DNA of 64,000 nt from Pseudomonadota bacterium (lineage in GTDB: Bacteria > Pseudomonadota > Alphaproteobacteria > Rhizobiales > Xanthobacteraceae). How positions within the stretch are numbered: the stretch's first letter is position 1; the number at the start of each line of letters is the position of its first letter. The stretch spans positions 1 through 64,000 of the forward strand of contig JAEWHP010000002.1 of NCBI GenBank assembly GCA_023387735.1, given 5' to 3'. A program made the position numbers and the translations under genes. Positions 27,603 through 36,770 of this stretch are shown in pieces. The notes beneath the pieces were generated by a model. It was not told the DNA's origin. It made no database searches and was given only the letters and a program-made list of their open reading frames with translations.

Positions 27603-28729
27603 CGCAGTGTCTGGTACAGCCGGTACAACAGCCGCGCCCTCGGTTCGATCGAGGAGATATACATCTGCTCGTAATGGGTATGCGCGCCCTTGCCGTCGAC
27701 GCCGAGCCCGTCGAGCGTTGCGGTATGGGGTGCGGTGAAATTGCCGTCGGAGCCGCCGCCGGTCGACATATCCTCCAGATCGAAACCGATCTCGGTCGCG
27801 ATCGTCCTGGCGTGCTCGTAGAGCGCGGCGCCGGCATTGCTCTTCTCATAGGGCGGGCGGTTCAACTCGCCGACCACCTTGACGCTGACGCCCTCGGTGC
27901 GGGATTTCAGGTTGAGGATCTTCGGAAACAGTTCGTCGGCGTCTGATATCGTCGGCACGCGCATGTCGACTTCGGCATAGGCTTCTTCCGCAATCACGTT
28001 CGGCCGCGTACCGCCACGGACGACACCGACGTTGACGCTGATGCCGCGCGAAATATCGTTCATCGCTTCCAGCGTCTGGATGACGTTGCCGAGTTCGCGG
28101 ATCGCGCTGCGGCCGTCCTCCGGCTTGGTGCCTGCGTGCGAAGGCACGCCCTTGATGAAGACCTCGAAGCGGGCGACGCCCTTGCGCCCGGTGACGATCT
28201 TGCCGCCGTCGCGCGCCGGTTCGGTGACCAGCACATATTTCGCCTTGCGTCCTTCGCTCTCAATCAGCGCACGTGATGTAGGGCTGCCGATTTCCTCATC
28301 GGAGACATAGAGCTGGGTGATGCCGAGCGGCGGCCGTGCGCCCTCGGCGCACACCTGCCGGAACGCATGGTAGGCGAGATAGGCGCCGCCTTTCATGTCG
28401 TAGATGCCGGGGCCGAAGGCGCTGTCGCCGTCGATGCGAAACGGCAGCCGCTCGATGAATCCCATCGGATGCACCGTATCGAGATGGCTCAGCACGAGAA
28501 TCCCCGGCGCGTCCTGTCCCCATGACGAGCGCGCAACGAGATGGTCGCCGCAGCCCGAATGCCCGGCGATGCGCTCCACCGTCGCCGGAAGGTCGCGATA
28601 TTCTGAAGCCACGATATCGGCTAGCTTGTTGACCTGATCGGGCGCTTCGGTCGGGGTCTCGATCTCGACCCAGCGGCGAATGCCGTCGAGGATGGCGCTC
28701 GAATCGAAGGGATTGGTCGTCTTCGGCAT
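27599..28729 (-). CDS. M20 family metallopeptidase (glutamate carboxypeptidase-like)
   Basis: This 376-aa zinc-dependent peptidase of the M20/ArgE-CPG2 family has no signal peptide. Metal and catalytic residues are visible: His82 and Asp84 (SHLDTVHP), bridging Asp111 (GIYDMKGG), general base Glu145 with ligand Glu146 (SDEEIGS), a later ligand near VTEPARDGG, and the C-terminal His in GAHTHYEQ. The dimerisation domain lies between. The substrate may be an N-acyl amino acid, folate-like or dipeptide compound and is not predictable. It lies between the xre regulator and trmB, overlapping the latter. Confidence 0.9.
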   Translation of the reverse strand: MPKTTNPFDSSAILDGIRRWVEIETPTEAPDQVNKLADIVASEYRDLPATVERIAGHSGCGDHLVARSSWGQDAPGILVLSHLDTVHPMGFIERLPFRIDGDSAFGPGIYDMKGGAYLAYHAFRQVCAEGARPPLGITQLYVSDEEIGSPTSRALIESEGRKAKYVLVTEPARDGGKIVTGRKGVARFEVFIKGVPSHAGTKPEDGRSAIRELGNVIQTLEAMNDISRGISVNVGVVRGGTRPNVIAEEAYAEVDMRVPTISDADELFPKILNLKSRTEGVSVKVVGELNRPPYEKSNAGAALYEHARTIATEIGFDLEDMSTGGGSDGNFTAPHTATLDGLGVDGKGAHTHYEQMYISSIEPRARLLYRLYQTLR

Positions 28730-28882
28730 GCTTTCTCGAATCCGGTGTGTGTCGCCATCCAGGCGCGCATCACCCTTATCCGAGTTCGAGCTGGATGGCG
28801 CGCGCCTTCAGGTGCGCGATGGCGCACCGGCATGACGGCATATTCCAGATTGCGGGATATCTCAAACCGATATGGCGAAAAA

Positions 28883-29299
28883 TCAGCGCGGGTCGGGGCC
28901 GTCGCGCGATGCGATCTGCTCGACCAGTTCGACGATGGAGCGGCGCATCTTGGCGTCGCCGATGCGTGTGAAGGCGCGCGTCAGCGCCAGGCCCTCGGAA
29001 GTCGCAAGAAAATCCGACACGTAGGCCGGCGATGCGCCTTCGCCGAAATTATCCCCATTCACCATGCCGCTCGGACCGCCGTCGAACAGAAACGACACCG
29101 GCACCTGCAAAATCTCGGAGATCTGCTGCAGGCGGCTGGCGCCTACGCGGTTGGTCCCCTTTTCGTATTTCTGGACCTGCTGGAAAGTCAGTCCCAGCGC
29201 TTCTCCCAGTTTTTCCTGGCTCATGCCGAGCATGATGCGGCGCATTCGCACGCGGCTGCCAACATACTTGTCGACCGGGTTGGGGGCTTTGGTGGACAT
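28883..29299 (-). CDS. XRE-family helix-turn-helix regulator (PraR-like)
   Basis: This 138-aa protein starts at ATG 29299. The HTH_3 domain spans about residues 10-75 (RVRMRRIMLGMSQEKLGEALGL is the first part, then TFQQVQKYEKGTNRV as the recognition helix region). The C-terminal half (FLATSEGLALTRAFTRI) is shared with the rhizobial PraR-type regulators that lie next to lnt and control surface, adhesion or storage genes. That functional link is inferred from family and neighbourhood. An in-frame start 13 codons earlier is possible but adds nothing conserved. Confidence 0.85.
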   Translation of the reverse strand: MSTKAPNPVDKYVGSRVRMRRIMLGMSQEKLGEALGLTFQQVQKYEKGTNRVGASRLQQISEILQVPVSFLFDGGPSGMVNGDNFGEGASPAYVSDFLATSEGLALTRAFTRIGDAKMRRSIVELVEQIASRDGPDPR

Positions 29300-29543
29300 T
29301 TGCGTCACTCCTGGGGATTGCGCGCCGGGGTGAGGCAAAGTGAATCTGCAATGCCTCAGGCGCCGGTACCGTCAAATCCTGCTCGGAGGATCGGGTAGAG
29401 ATTCGGACGATATGGGCATTGCCAACTAACTGGTTGTTGATTTGTGCTTGCAACCGCAGAAAGCGAATCGTAGCCGATCTGTCAACTGGTGGAACCACGA
29501 ATGCCGCCGTTCTTATGGCAACAATTTTGGAAGTGTTCCAAAT

Positions 29544-31154
29544 TTATGTCGGTCGCTTAACGAAGCGGCGTCGGATGACGAAGAACAAGGCGGCGGCGAT
29601 CGTTATAGCTGCCGGAATATCGCCCACCCGTGCGTAAATTGTCGGCGCAATCGCAGCCGGCAGGCTGGCATCCAGTACACCTTCAATGCCAAGACCAAGG
29701 CGGGCGACAATCCGTCCCGACGGATCGATGACTGCGGAGATGCCGGTGTTGGCGGCGCGAACCACCGGCAGACCTTCCTCGATGGCACGCAGGCGGGCTT
29801 GCTGCAGGTGCTGGTAGGGGCCGGTCGAATTGCCGAACCAGCCATCATTGGTGACGTTTATGATCCAGCCGGGTCGATCGTCGCCGGATCCAATGATTCC
29901 TGGAAAAATCGCCTCGTAGCAGATCAGGGGTAACGCGCTGGGCGCGTTCGGAATTTCCATCGCGCGGCGGCGCTGGCCCGGAATGAAGCCGCCGTGAACC
30001 TTGGTGAGCTGAACGAAGCCCAGCCGCTCCATGAAGCCCTGGAACGGCAAATACTCGCCGAACGGCACCAAATGCAGCTTGTCATAAACCGACAGCACGC
30101 TGCCGTCATGGTCGATCACATATATCGAATTGTAGGCGCGCGTGACTCGGGTGCCGGGCGGCAGGTCGGGCGCGCGCACCGAGCCGGTTATCAGCACGGT
30201 GCCCCTGGGCAGCAGTTCGGCGATCTGCGCCATGGCGTCGGCTTCCCGCGTCAGGAAAAACGGAAAAGCCGATTCCGGCCAGATCAGGATCTGCGCGTCG
30301 CTCACGCCGGTGGATTGCGGCCCCGAAGCACGGTCGGACAATGCCAGGTATTTCTGCATCACCTCGGCTTTGGCGCCATAGTTGAATTTGACGTCCTGCT
30401 GCAGGTTGGGCTGCATGATGCGCAGCTTGACCTTGGTCATCGCCGTCGGCTGCAGCGACAGTCGCACGGTGCCGTAGACTCCCATCCCCGCCAGCAGCAA
30501 CAGCGCGTAGACCGGCACGATCCAGGGCTTTCGTCCCCGCGAACTTCCGTCGATCAGGACGGCAGGGCTCGCGAAGATCGCAACGGCCAGGAACGTCATG
30601 CCCCACAGCCCGATCAGCGAGGCGGTCTGTGCCAGCGCCAGCGGCTCCGACAGCGCGTAGCCGAAGGCATTCCACGGGAATCCCGACAACAGATGGCCGC
30701 GCAGCCATTCGCTGATCGTCAGGCCGACTGCGAGCGCAACTACGCGCGAGGCGTCACGGGTCCAGATCAGGCGCGCCAGCGCGAAGCCGGCCGCGGTGAA
30801 CAAAGCGAGATAGGCCGGCAGGCCCAGCACCGCAAACGGCATCAGCCAGGCAAATGTCGGCGCATCGACCAGGAAGGCGTTGCCGATCCAGTAGAGTCCC
30901 GGCACGAAATAACCGAGCCCGAACCAGAAGCCGGACAGCGCGGCCGCGGGCACGCCCCGCCTTTTTCCGGCAGCCGCGCCGTCGATCAGCCAGACCACGA
31001 TCGGAAACGTCAGGAACAGCACCGGCCACGCGTTGAACGGCGCCATCGAGAACGACGAAAGCAGGCCCGCCGCCAGCGCGATGGCCGCGCGCTTCCAGCC
31101 CCAGGCGAGGATGACCGAAAGGCCGGCGGCGCGGAGCTTGCTGGCTGATTTCAC
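29544..31154 (-). CDS. lnt: Apolipoprotein N-acyltransferase
   Basis: Lnt adds the third acyl chain to lipoproteins at the outer face of the inner membrane. The 536-aa protein has about seven N-terminal transmembrane helices, a periplasmic nitrilase-type domain, and a final helix. Catalytic Glu294 (LIWPESAFPF), Lys359 (YDKLHLVPFGEYLP) and Cys412 (LICYEAIFPG) are all present. The start is GTG at 31154, overlapping the corC-like stop by 4 bp (GTGA), so translation is coupled. Confidence 0.95.
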   Translation of the reverse strand: MKSASKLRAAGLSVILAWGWKRAAIALAAGLLSSFSMAPFNAWPVLFLTFPIVVWLIDGAAAGKRRGVPAAALSGFWFGLGYFVPGLYWIGNAFLVDAPTFAWLMPFAVLGLPAYLALFTAAGFALARLIWTRDASRVVALAVGLTISEWLRGHLLSGFPWNAFGYALSEPLALAQTASLIGLWGMTFLAVAIFASPAVLIDGSSRGRKPWIVPVYALLLLAGMGVYGTVRLSLQPTAMTKVKLRIMQPNLQQDVKFNYGAKAEVMQKYLALSDRASGPQSTGVSDAQILIWPESAFPFFLTREADAMAQIAELLPRGTVLITGSVRAPDLPPGTRVTRAYNSIYVIDHDGSVLSVYDKLHLVPFGEYLPFQGFMERLGFVQLTKVHGGFIPGQRRRAMEIPNAPSALPLICYEAIFPGIIGSGDDRPGWIINVTNDGWFGNSTGPYQHLQQARLRAIEEGLPVVRAANTGISAVIDPSGRIVARLGLGIEGVLDASLPAAIAPTIYARVGDIPAAITIAAALFFVIRRRFVKRPT

Positions 31155-32263
31155 CGCGAGTCGGCTCCGTCGCCGGTGGTCGGCGGCGCATTGTCGTTGG
31201 CCTGCGACGCGCTGGTATCGGGCGCAATCTCGCGACGGCTTCGCTGCGGGCGTGCCGCCGGGCGTTCCTTGCGGACGCCGAGACGCAGGCGCTTGACCCG
31301 CCGCGGATCGGCATCGAGCACCTCGATTTCGAAATTGCCCGGACCGGCAATGACCTCGCCGCGCAACGGCAGGCGGCCGACCTGTGCCACCAGATAGCCG
31401 CCCAGCGTCTCGACTTCCTCGCCGGCCTCGCCGGTGACGAATTCCTCGCCGATCATGGTGCGGACGTCCTCGAGGCTGGCGCGGGCGTCCGCAATAAACG
31501 AGCCGTCGGCCTGGCGTACGATTGAAGGCGGCTCGTCGCTGTCGTGCTCGTCGTCGATCTCGCCGACGATCTGTTCAACGATGTCCTCGATCGACACCAG
31601 CCCGTCGGTGCCCCCATATTCGTCGACCACCAGCGCCAGATGGATGCGCGAGGCCTGCATCTGCGCCAGCAGGTCGATCGCCCGCATCGACGGCGGCACG
31701 TAAAGCAGCTTGCGGATGATGTTGGCATCCGCCAGCGGCAATGCGAGGTCGACGGCACGGAGATCGAGGCCGGCCGGGAAGGGCTTCTTGCGCTTCGGTT
31801 TGGTGGTATCTCCGACGCGCGCCTTCGCGGTCATGAACGCCAACAGGTCGCGGATGTGAACGATGCCTTCGGGGTCGTCGAGGGTTTCGTTGTAGACCAC
31901 GAGGCGCGAATGCGCCGCGCTCTCGAACAGGCTCATCAGTTCGCCGAGCGGAATATCGCGTTTGACGGCGACGATATCGGCGCGATGCACCATCACGTCG
32001 GCGATGCGCCGCTCGTGCAGGCCGAGAATATTGCGCAGCATGTTGCGCTCGATGGCGGAGAAACCGACATCTTCCGGCGTCGACGTATCGAGCACGACCT
32101 GAAGATCGGCGCGGACCGATCCCGCCTTCCAGCCGAACAGGGTGCGAATGGCCCGCATCAGCCAGTTTTCGGCCGCCGGGCGCAGCACCTCGCCTTCCTG
32201 CACCACCACCGGCAGGTTGGGCGTATCGCGCGTGTTGTCTTGCTTGGGGTCGGAGTCCGGCAT
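31151..32263 (-). CDS. CorC/HlyC family CBS-domain protein
   Basis: This 370-aa cytosolic protein has two CBS domains (about residues 90-215, e.g. VMVHRADIVAVKRDIPL and RKLLYVPPSMRAIDLLAQM) and a CorC_HlyC/transporter-associated domain at about 230-330 (DARASLEDVRTMIGEEF). It lacks the DUF21 membrane domain, so it is the short CorC form. E. coli CorC is linked to Mg/Co efflux, and the alphaproteobacterial role is unproven. The N- and C-terminal tails are low-complexity. It sits 2 bp after ybeY and overlaps lnt. Confidence 0.88.
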   Translation of the reverse strand: MPDSDPKQDNTRDTPNLPVVVQEGEVLRPAAENWLMRAIRTLFGWKAGSVRADLQVVLDTSTPEDVGFSAIERNMLRNILGLHERRIADVMVHRADIVAVKRDIPLGELMSLFESAAHSRLVVYNETLDDPEGIVHIRDLLAFMTAKARVGDTTKPKRKKPFPAGLDLRAVDLALPLADANIIRKLLYVPPSMRAIDLLAQMQASRIHLALVVDEYGGTDGLVSIEDIVEQIVGEIDDEHDSDEPPSIVRQADGSFIADARASLEDVRTMIGEEFVTGEAGEEVETLGGYLVAQVGRLPLRGEVIAGPGNFEIEVLDADPRRVKRLRLGVRKERPAARPQRSRREIAPDTSASQANDNAPPTTGDGADSR

Positions 32264-32265
32264 TT

Positions 32266-32907
32266 TCAGTCCATCCGCTCCCGGTCCGCGTAAGGGTCCC
32301 GATCCGCATACGGATCTGGAATGCCGAGATGGGCGAGGATTTCCTGTTCGAGCCCCTCCATCGCGTCGGCGTCGGCGTCGTTCTCGTGGTCGTACCCGAT
32401 CAAATGCAGGAACCCGTGGACCGCAAGATGGCTGAGGTGATGGTCGAACGGCTTTTGTTCGTCGTCGGCCTCCTGCCGCGTGGTCTGGTAGGCGATGGCG
32501 ATGTCGCCGAGCATCCGCGGCATGTTGGAGGGCGTGGCGGTGCCGGTCGGCTGCAGCGCCGGGAACGACAAGACGTTGGTCGGCTTGTCGATGCCGCGCC
32601 AGTTGCTGTTGAGCGTGCGAATTCCGGAATCATCCGTCAGCATCACTGCCAGTTCGGCGTCTCCGACATCGGCATCGGCGATTTCGGCCGCGGCGTTGAT
32701 CGCACGATGGATCACCGCCTCGGCATCCGGCTCGGTCTGCCAGCAGTCGGCGACGACGAGAACTTCTGTCAGTGGCGGGGCGGACGACACGAGCTTTCCA
32801 GGTCCTGGCGTTCCAGGGCTTTGTGTTGCGGGGGTTTGCATTTCAATGTTCGGGTTACGGCCGGATCCTGCAAACGGCAGGTTCGCGGCCGAAGCTTTTG
32901 TTTTCAA
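32266..32907 (-). CDS. ybeY: Endoribonuclease YbeY
   Basis: YbeY is a Zn-dependent RNase needed for 16S rRNA 3' maturation and ribosome quality control. The metal site HGFLHLIGYDH (three His) is intact, with upstream SNWRGIDKPTNVLSFP. The longest frame uses a TTG at 32907 whose codon overlaps the phoH stop, giving 213 aa; an ATG at 32841 (191 aa) is the other choice, and neither has a strong ribosome site. The C-terminus ends with a duplicated DPYADR element, beyond the conserved fold. Confidence 0.9.
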   Translation of the reverse strand: MKTKASAANLPFAGSGRNPNIEMQTPATQSPGTPGPGKLVSSAPPLTEVLVVADCWQTEPDAEAVIHRAINAAAEIADADVGDAELAVMLTDDSGIRTLNSNWRGIDKPTNVLSFPALQPTGTATPSNMPRMLGDIAIAYQTTRQEADDEQKPFDHHLSHLAVHGFLHLIGYDHENDADADAMEGLEQEILAHLGIPDPYADRDPYADRERMD

Positions 32908-33959
32908 GATTTGGCGGTTGCCGGCTTTTGCGGCAATCCCTCGTAGGCGGCCACGATGCGCGCCACCAGTTCATGGCGGATGACGTCTTCGGCGGTGAAC
33001 CTCACCTGTGCGATGCCCTCGACGCCGTCGAGCAGCTTGACGGCTTCGGCAAGTCCCGAGGCCTGTCCGGGCGGCAGGTCGACCTGCGAAGGGTCGCCGG
33101 TGATGATCATGCGGCTGTTCTCGCCCAACCGCGTCAGGAACATCTTCATCTGCATCGACGTCGTGTTCTGGGCTTCGTCCAGGATGACGACGGCGTTGGT
33201 CAGCGTCCGGCCGCGCATGAACGCCAGCGGCGCGATCTCGATTTCGCCGGCCTGCAGCGCGCGCTCCACGATGCGGGAGTCCATCAGATCGTACAGCGCG
33301 TCGTAGATCGGCCTCAAATATGGATCGACCTTTTCGCGCAGATCGCCCGGCAGGAAGCCGAGCCGCTCGCCGGCTTCGACCGCGGGCCGTGACAGGATGA
33401 TGCGGTCGACTTCCTTGCGTTCGAACAGTTGCGCGGCATGTGCGACCGCCAGCCAGGTCTTGCCGGTGCCGGCGGGGCCGACGCCGAACACCAGTTCGTG
33501 ACGCTTCAGCGCACGGATGTAGGAATCCTGCGCGGCCGTGCGCGCCCGCACCGGACGTTTGCGCAGGTTGATGGTCTCGAACGTGGGCTTGGCGGTCTTG
33601 GCGTCGAATTCGAACAGCGAGCCCTGCGCGATCACGGCGCGGATTGCGCCTTCGACCTCACCTTGCGAGAGATCGTGGCCTTCCAGCGCCTGCGCATAGA
33701 GCGTTTCCAGCACGCGCCGCGCGGCATCGCAGCCGTCGCGGGTGCCCGCGATGGTGATGTGGTTGCCGCGCGAGTCGACGACGACGCCGAGCCGCCGCTC
33801 GACCAGCGCGAGATTCTGGCCGTAAGGGCCGACCAGCGCAGAAGCCGCGCGGTTGTCGTCGAAGTCGATGACGACCTGGGTCTCGGGCGGAATTTGCATG
33901 TCGCGGTCAAATTTGCGGCTGGGAGCAAGCGAGGGTGAATCCGATGCGCTTTTTGGCAA
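32904..33959 (-). CDS. PhoH-like ATPase
   Basis: This 351-aa P-loop ATPase of the PhoH/YbeZ family pairs genetically and physically with YbeY in many bacteria. It has a KH-like N-terminal domain (LVGPYGQNLALVERRLGVV), Walker A GPAGTGKT at 161-168, and Walker B VVILDEAQN followed by the sensor region IITGDPSQVDLP. The start used is TTG 33959, preceded by GGGAG; ATG 33899 (331 aa) is the alternative. It overlaps ybeY, supporting a shared rRNA-processing role. Confidence 0.93.
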   Translation of the reverse strand: MPKSASDSPSLAPSRKFDRDMQIPPETQVVIDFDDNRAASALVGPYGQNLALVERRLGVVVDSRGNHITIAGTRDGCDAARRVLETLYAQALEGHDLSQGEVEGAIRAVIAQGSLFEFDAKTAKPTFETINLRKRPVRARTAAQDSYIRALKRHELVFGVGPAGTGKTWLAVAHAAQLFERKEVDRIILSRPAVEAGERLGFLPGDLREKVDPYLRPIYDALYDLMDSRIVERALQAGEIEIAPLAFMRGRTLTNAVVILDEAQNTTSMQMKMFLTRLGENSRMIITGDPSQVDLPPGQASGLAEAVKLLDGVEGIAQVRFTAEDVIRHELVARIVAAYEGLPQKPATAKS

Positions 33960-33963
33960 GGGT

Positions 33964-35394
33964 TCAGGCTCCCATGGTGTTTTGAGAAGAACGATTCAAT
34001 GGAGACGAATCGATCGCTGGCGACGGGACGGATGGCATCGCGCGCGTGGAGGCGAGTTCGCCGAGCAGGCTGTAGCGCTCCAGACTGTCGATGGTGACCG
34101 GCAGCACTTTGCCGATGATGTCGGGTGAGGCGAACACGTGTGCGGGCTGCAGCCAGGCGGTGCGGCCGACGATCTGGCCGGGATTGCGGGCCGCGCGTTC
34201 GAACAGCACATCGACAGTGTTGCCAATCATCGCCTTGTTGAAGGCCGATTGCTGGCTGTCGATCAATTCCTGGAGCCGCACCAATCGCTCGTCCATTTCC
34301 GCCGCTGACACTGTCTCCCGCATGTCCGCCGCCGGCGTGCCTGGCCGGGGCGAATACTTGAACGAATAGGCCGCAGCGTATCCGATTTGCATGACAAGCG
34401 CGAGGGTGGCGGCGAATTCTCCCTCGGTTTCGCCGGGGAAGCCGACGATAAAATCCGATGAAAAAGCAATATCTTGGCGGGCTGCACGAAAACGGTCGAT
34501 GACGCGGCGGTAATCATCGGCGGTATGCTTGCGGTTCATGGCAGCTAGAATCCGGTCGGAGCCGGACTGCACCGGAAGGTGCACGAAGGGCATCAGGGGG
34601 GCGAGGTCGCGGTGGGCCGCGATCAGTGAGTCATCGACGTCGCGGGGATGGCTGGTCGAATAGCGCAGCCGCACGATACCCTCGATTTCGGCGAGCCGAT
34701 GCAACAGCATGCCGAGCGGCCAGGTTCGTCCGTCCGGACCTTCGCCGTGGTAGGCGTTGACGTTCTGCCCGATCAGCGTGATCTCGCGCACGCCGTTCTC
34801 GGCGAGCCGCTTCACGTCATCGATGATCTTCGCCACTGGACGCGATACTTCTGCTCCGCGCGTATAGGGCACCACGCAGAACGTGCAGAACTTGTCGCAA
34901 CCTTCCTGCACCGTGACGAATGCGGAGATGCCGCGGGCGCGGATCGCATCCGGCCTGGGGTCGGGGAGAAAACCGAACTTGTCCTCGACCGGAAACTCGG
35001 TCTCCAGGGCGCGGCCCTCGCTCTTCGCGCGCGCCAACAACTGCGGCAGGTGATGATAGCTCTGCGGGCCGACGACGACGTCGACCGTCGGCGCACGGCG
35101 GATGATTTCTTCGCCTTCGGCCTGCGCGACGCAGCCCGCCACCGCAATCCGCATCTCGCGGCCGTTGCGTGCGGCCTCGTCCTTGGCGACGCGCAGCCGC
35201 CCGAGTTCGGAGTAGACCTTCTCGGAAGCCTTCTCGCGGATATGGCAGGTGTTGAGGATCACCAGATCGGCATCCTCGGCGCTGGCCGTCTCGACAAAGC
35301 CTTCGCCCGCCAGCGTGTCCACCATGCGCTGCGCATCGTAGACGTTCATCTGGCAGCCATAAGACTTGATATGCAGCTTGCGCGGCGGCTTCAT
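33964..35394 (-). CDS. miaB: tRNA-2-methylthio-N6-dimethylallyladenosine synthase
   Basis: MiaB is a radical-SAM methylthiotransferase that modifies i6A37 in tRNAs. The 476-aa protein has the N-terminal UPF0004 cluster cysteines Cys14, Cys50 and Cys88, the radical-SAM CxxxCxxC at Cys166, Cys170 and Cys173 (QEGCDKFCTFC), and a C-terminal TRAM domain (VLFERAARNPGQIVGRT). A short Ser/Pro-rich tail follows. It is 4 bp upstream of phoH and probably the same transcription unit. Confidence 0.96.
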   Translation of the reverse strand: MKPPRKLHIKSYGCQMNVYDAQRMVDTLAGEGFVETASAEDADLVILNTCHIREKASEKVYSELGRLRVAKDEAARNGREMRIAVAGCVAQAEGEEIIRRAPTVDVVVGPQSYHHLPQLLARAKSEGRALETEFPVEDKFGFLPDPRPDAIRARGISAFVTVQEGCDKFCTFCVVPYTRGAEVSRPVAKIIDDVKRLAENGVREITLIGQNVNAYHGEGPDGRTWPLGMLLHRLAEIEGIVRLRYSTSHPRDVDDSLIAAHRDLAPLMPFVHLPVQSGSDRILAAMNRKHTADDYRRVIDRFRAARQDIAFSSDFIVGFPGETEGEFAATLALVMQIGYAAAYSFKYSPRPGTPAADMRETVSAAEMDERLVRLQELIDSQQSAFNKAMIGNTVDVLFERAARNPGQIVGRTAWLQPAHVFASPDIIGKVLPVTIDSLERYSLLGELASTRAMPSVPSPAIDSSPLNRSSQNTMGA

Positions 35395-35481
35395 GGAACC
35401 TTGGGTGCTGGGGTTTTATGACGCCCTAACGGCGCGGGCCTTAGTTATAGGCTAAGGGGCTCGAAATCCAGCGCTATAGCC

Positions 35482-35555
35482 GTCATTCCGGGGCGCGAAG
35501 CGAACCCGGAATCTCGAGATTCCGGGTTCTATGCTTCGCATAGCCCCGGAATGAC
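35482..35555. repeat. Dispersed palindrome
   Basis: The terminal arms GTCATTCCGGGGC and GCCCCGGAATGAC enclose AATCTCGAGATT and TATGC..GCATA hairpins. It is situated between the HAD gene and miaB and is nearly the same as the element at 39977. Confidence 0.75.
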
Positions 35556-35567
35556 AAGCGGAGAGGG

Positions 35568-36248
35568 CTAGCTCGCCCTCGCGACAGCCCCAAACCGCTG
35601 AATCAACCCCGGCAATTGCCGCATATCGCCGAACGTCGCGGCCGCCCCCGCGGCGCGCAGGCTGTCACCGTGACCGGGGCGGCAGTGGCTGCCGCCGTGG
35701 AAGCCGAGCACGGTCATCCCTGCGGCCCGGCCGCCGGTGATGCCGGGAACGCTGTCCTCGATCACCAGGCATCGTTCCGGCGGGACGTTCATCTGGCGCG
35801 CGGCGAACAGAAACAAATCGGGCGCGGGCTTGCCGTTCGTGACCTGCGAGGCCGAGAAGATGTTCGGCGCAAATCGATCGGTGAGGCGGGTGCGGCCGAG
35901 GGTAACGCGCATGCGCTGGTGCGATCCGCTCGACGCGACGCAGACCGCCTGGGTGATCGCATCGAGCGCTGCGTGAATATGCGGAATAGCTTCCAGGTCG
36001 GCTTCGAACGACCGCAATTGCTCGTCCTGCAATTGCACATGAAAATCGTCGGGCAGGGCGCGGCCTAATTCGGCCTCGACTTCCGAATTGGCCTGGCGCG
36101 TCGATCGGCCGAGGAAACGGTCAAAGACCTGCTCCTGCGTGATCGGATAGCCGTGACGGCTGAGCACATCGGCGTGCGAGCGGCACGAAATGACTTCGCT
36201 GTCGACCAGCACGCCGTCGCAATCGAAGATGATGAGATCGAAATTCAC
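35568..36248 (-). CDS. HAD-superfamily hydrolase (phosphoglycolate phosphatase/beta-phosphoglucomutase-like)
   Basis: This 226-aa HAD hydrolase has motif I IIFDCDGVLVDSE (nucleophile and acid Asp), a helical cap from about 15 to 85, motif II VASSGSH, motif III Lys in NGKPAPDLF, and motif IV VIEDSVPGI. It likely dephosphorylates a small sugar phosphate; the substrate is unknown. The start is GTG 36248 because no ATG precedes motif I. It lies 19 bp after fur/mur and may be co-transcribed with it. Confidence 0.88.
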   Translation of the reverse strand: MNFDLIIFDCDGVLVDSEVISCRSHADVLSRHGYPITQEQVFDRFLGRSTRQANSEVEAELGRALPDDFHVQLQDEQLRSFEADLEAIPHIHAALDAITQAVCVASSGSHQRMRVTLGRTRLTDRFAPNIFSASQVTNGKPAPDLFLFAARQMNVPPERCLVIEDSVPGITGGRAAGMTVLGFHGGSHCRPGHGDSLRAAGAAATFGDMRQLPGLIQRFGAVARAS

Positions 36249-36267
36249 GCGGGGCTGTTCGCGAAGT

Positions 36268-36717
36268 TCAGGCTTTGTCTTCGTCGAGCGGAACGCAATA
36301 CAGTTCCAGGCGGTGATCGACCAGCTTGTAGCCGAGCTTGCGGGCGATCTCGGCCTGCAATTTCTCGATTTCCTCGGAGGTGAACTCGATCACCTTGCCG
36401 TCGCGCAGGTTGATCAGGTGGTCGTGGTGGCTGTCGGGCATCTGCTCGTAGCGCGCGCGGCCCTCGCGGAAATCGTGCCGCTCGATGATTCCGGCGTCCT
36501 CGAACAGCTTGACCGTGCGGTACACCGTCGAAATCGAGATCTTGTCGTCGACCGCGACGCAGCGCCGGTAGAGTTCCTCGACGTCGGGATGATCGACCGA
36601 ATCCGCCAGCACGCGCGCGATGACGCGACGCTGCTCGGTCATGCGCATGCCGGTGGCGGCGCAGCGAGCCTCGATGCCGGTATTATTGTGCGCGGATGGG
36701 GATTTCAGTGCAGGCAT
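36268..36717 (-). CDS. Fur/Mur family metal-dependent regulator
   Basis: This 149-aa Fur-family repressor has the DNA-binding region MTEQRRVIARVLADS through KISISTVYRTVKLFEDAGII and the metal-binding HHDHLINLRDGKVIEF. The C-terminal CxxC pairs of zinc-structured Fur proteins are lacking (only ELYCVPLDEDKA), as in the Bradyrhizobium/Rhizobium Fur that functions as a manganese-responsive Mur. Iron versus manganese sensing cannot be decided from sequence. It is distinct from irr at 2.1 kb. The conserved rimI and tsaB genes lie upstream. Confidence 0.92.
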   Translation of the reverse strand: MPALKSPSAHNNTGIEARCAATGMRMTEQRRVIARVLADSVDHPDVEELYRRCVAVDDKISISTVYRTVKLFEDAGIIERHDFREGRARYEQMPDSHHDHLINLRDGKVIEFTSEEIEKLQAEIARKLGYKLVDHRLELYCVPLDEDKA

Positions 36718-36770
36718 GGTCTCTAAAGCCTTCGGATCTGACGTCGGCCTCTTGTGCCACCGCGGGAATA

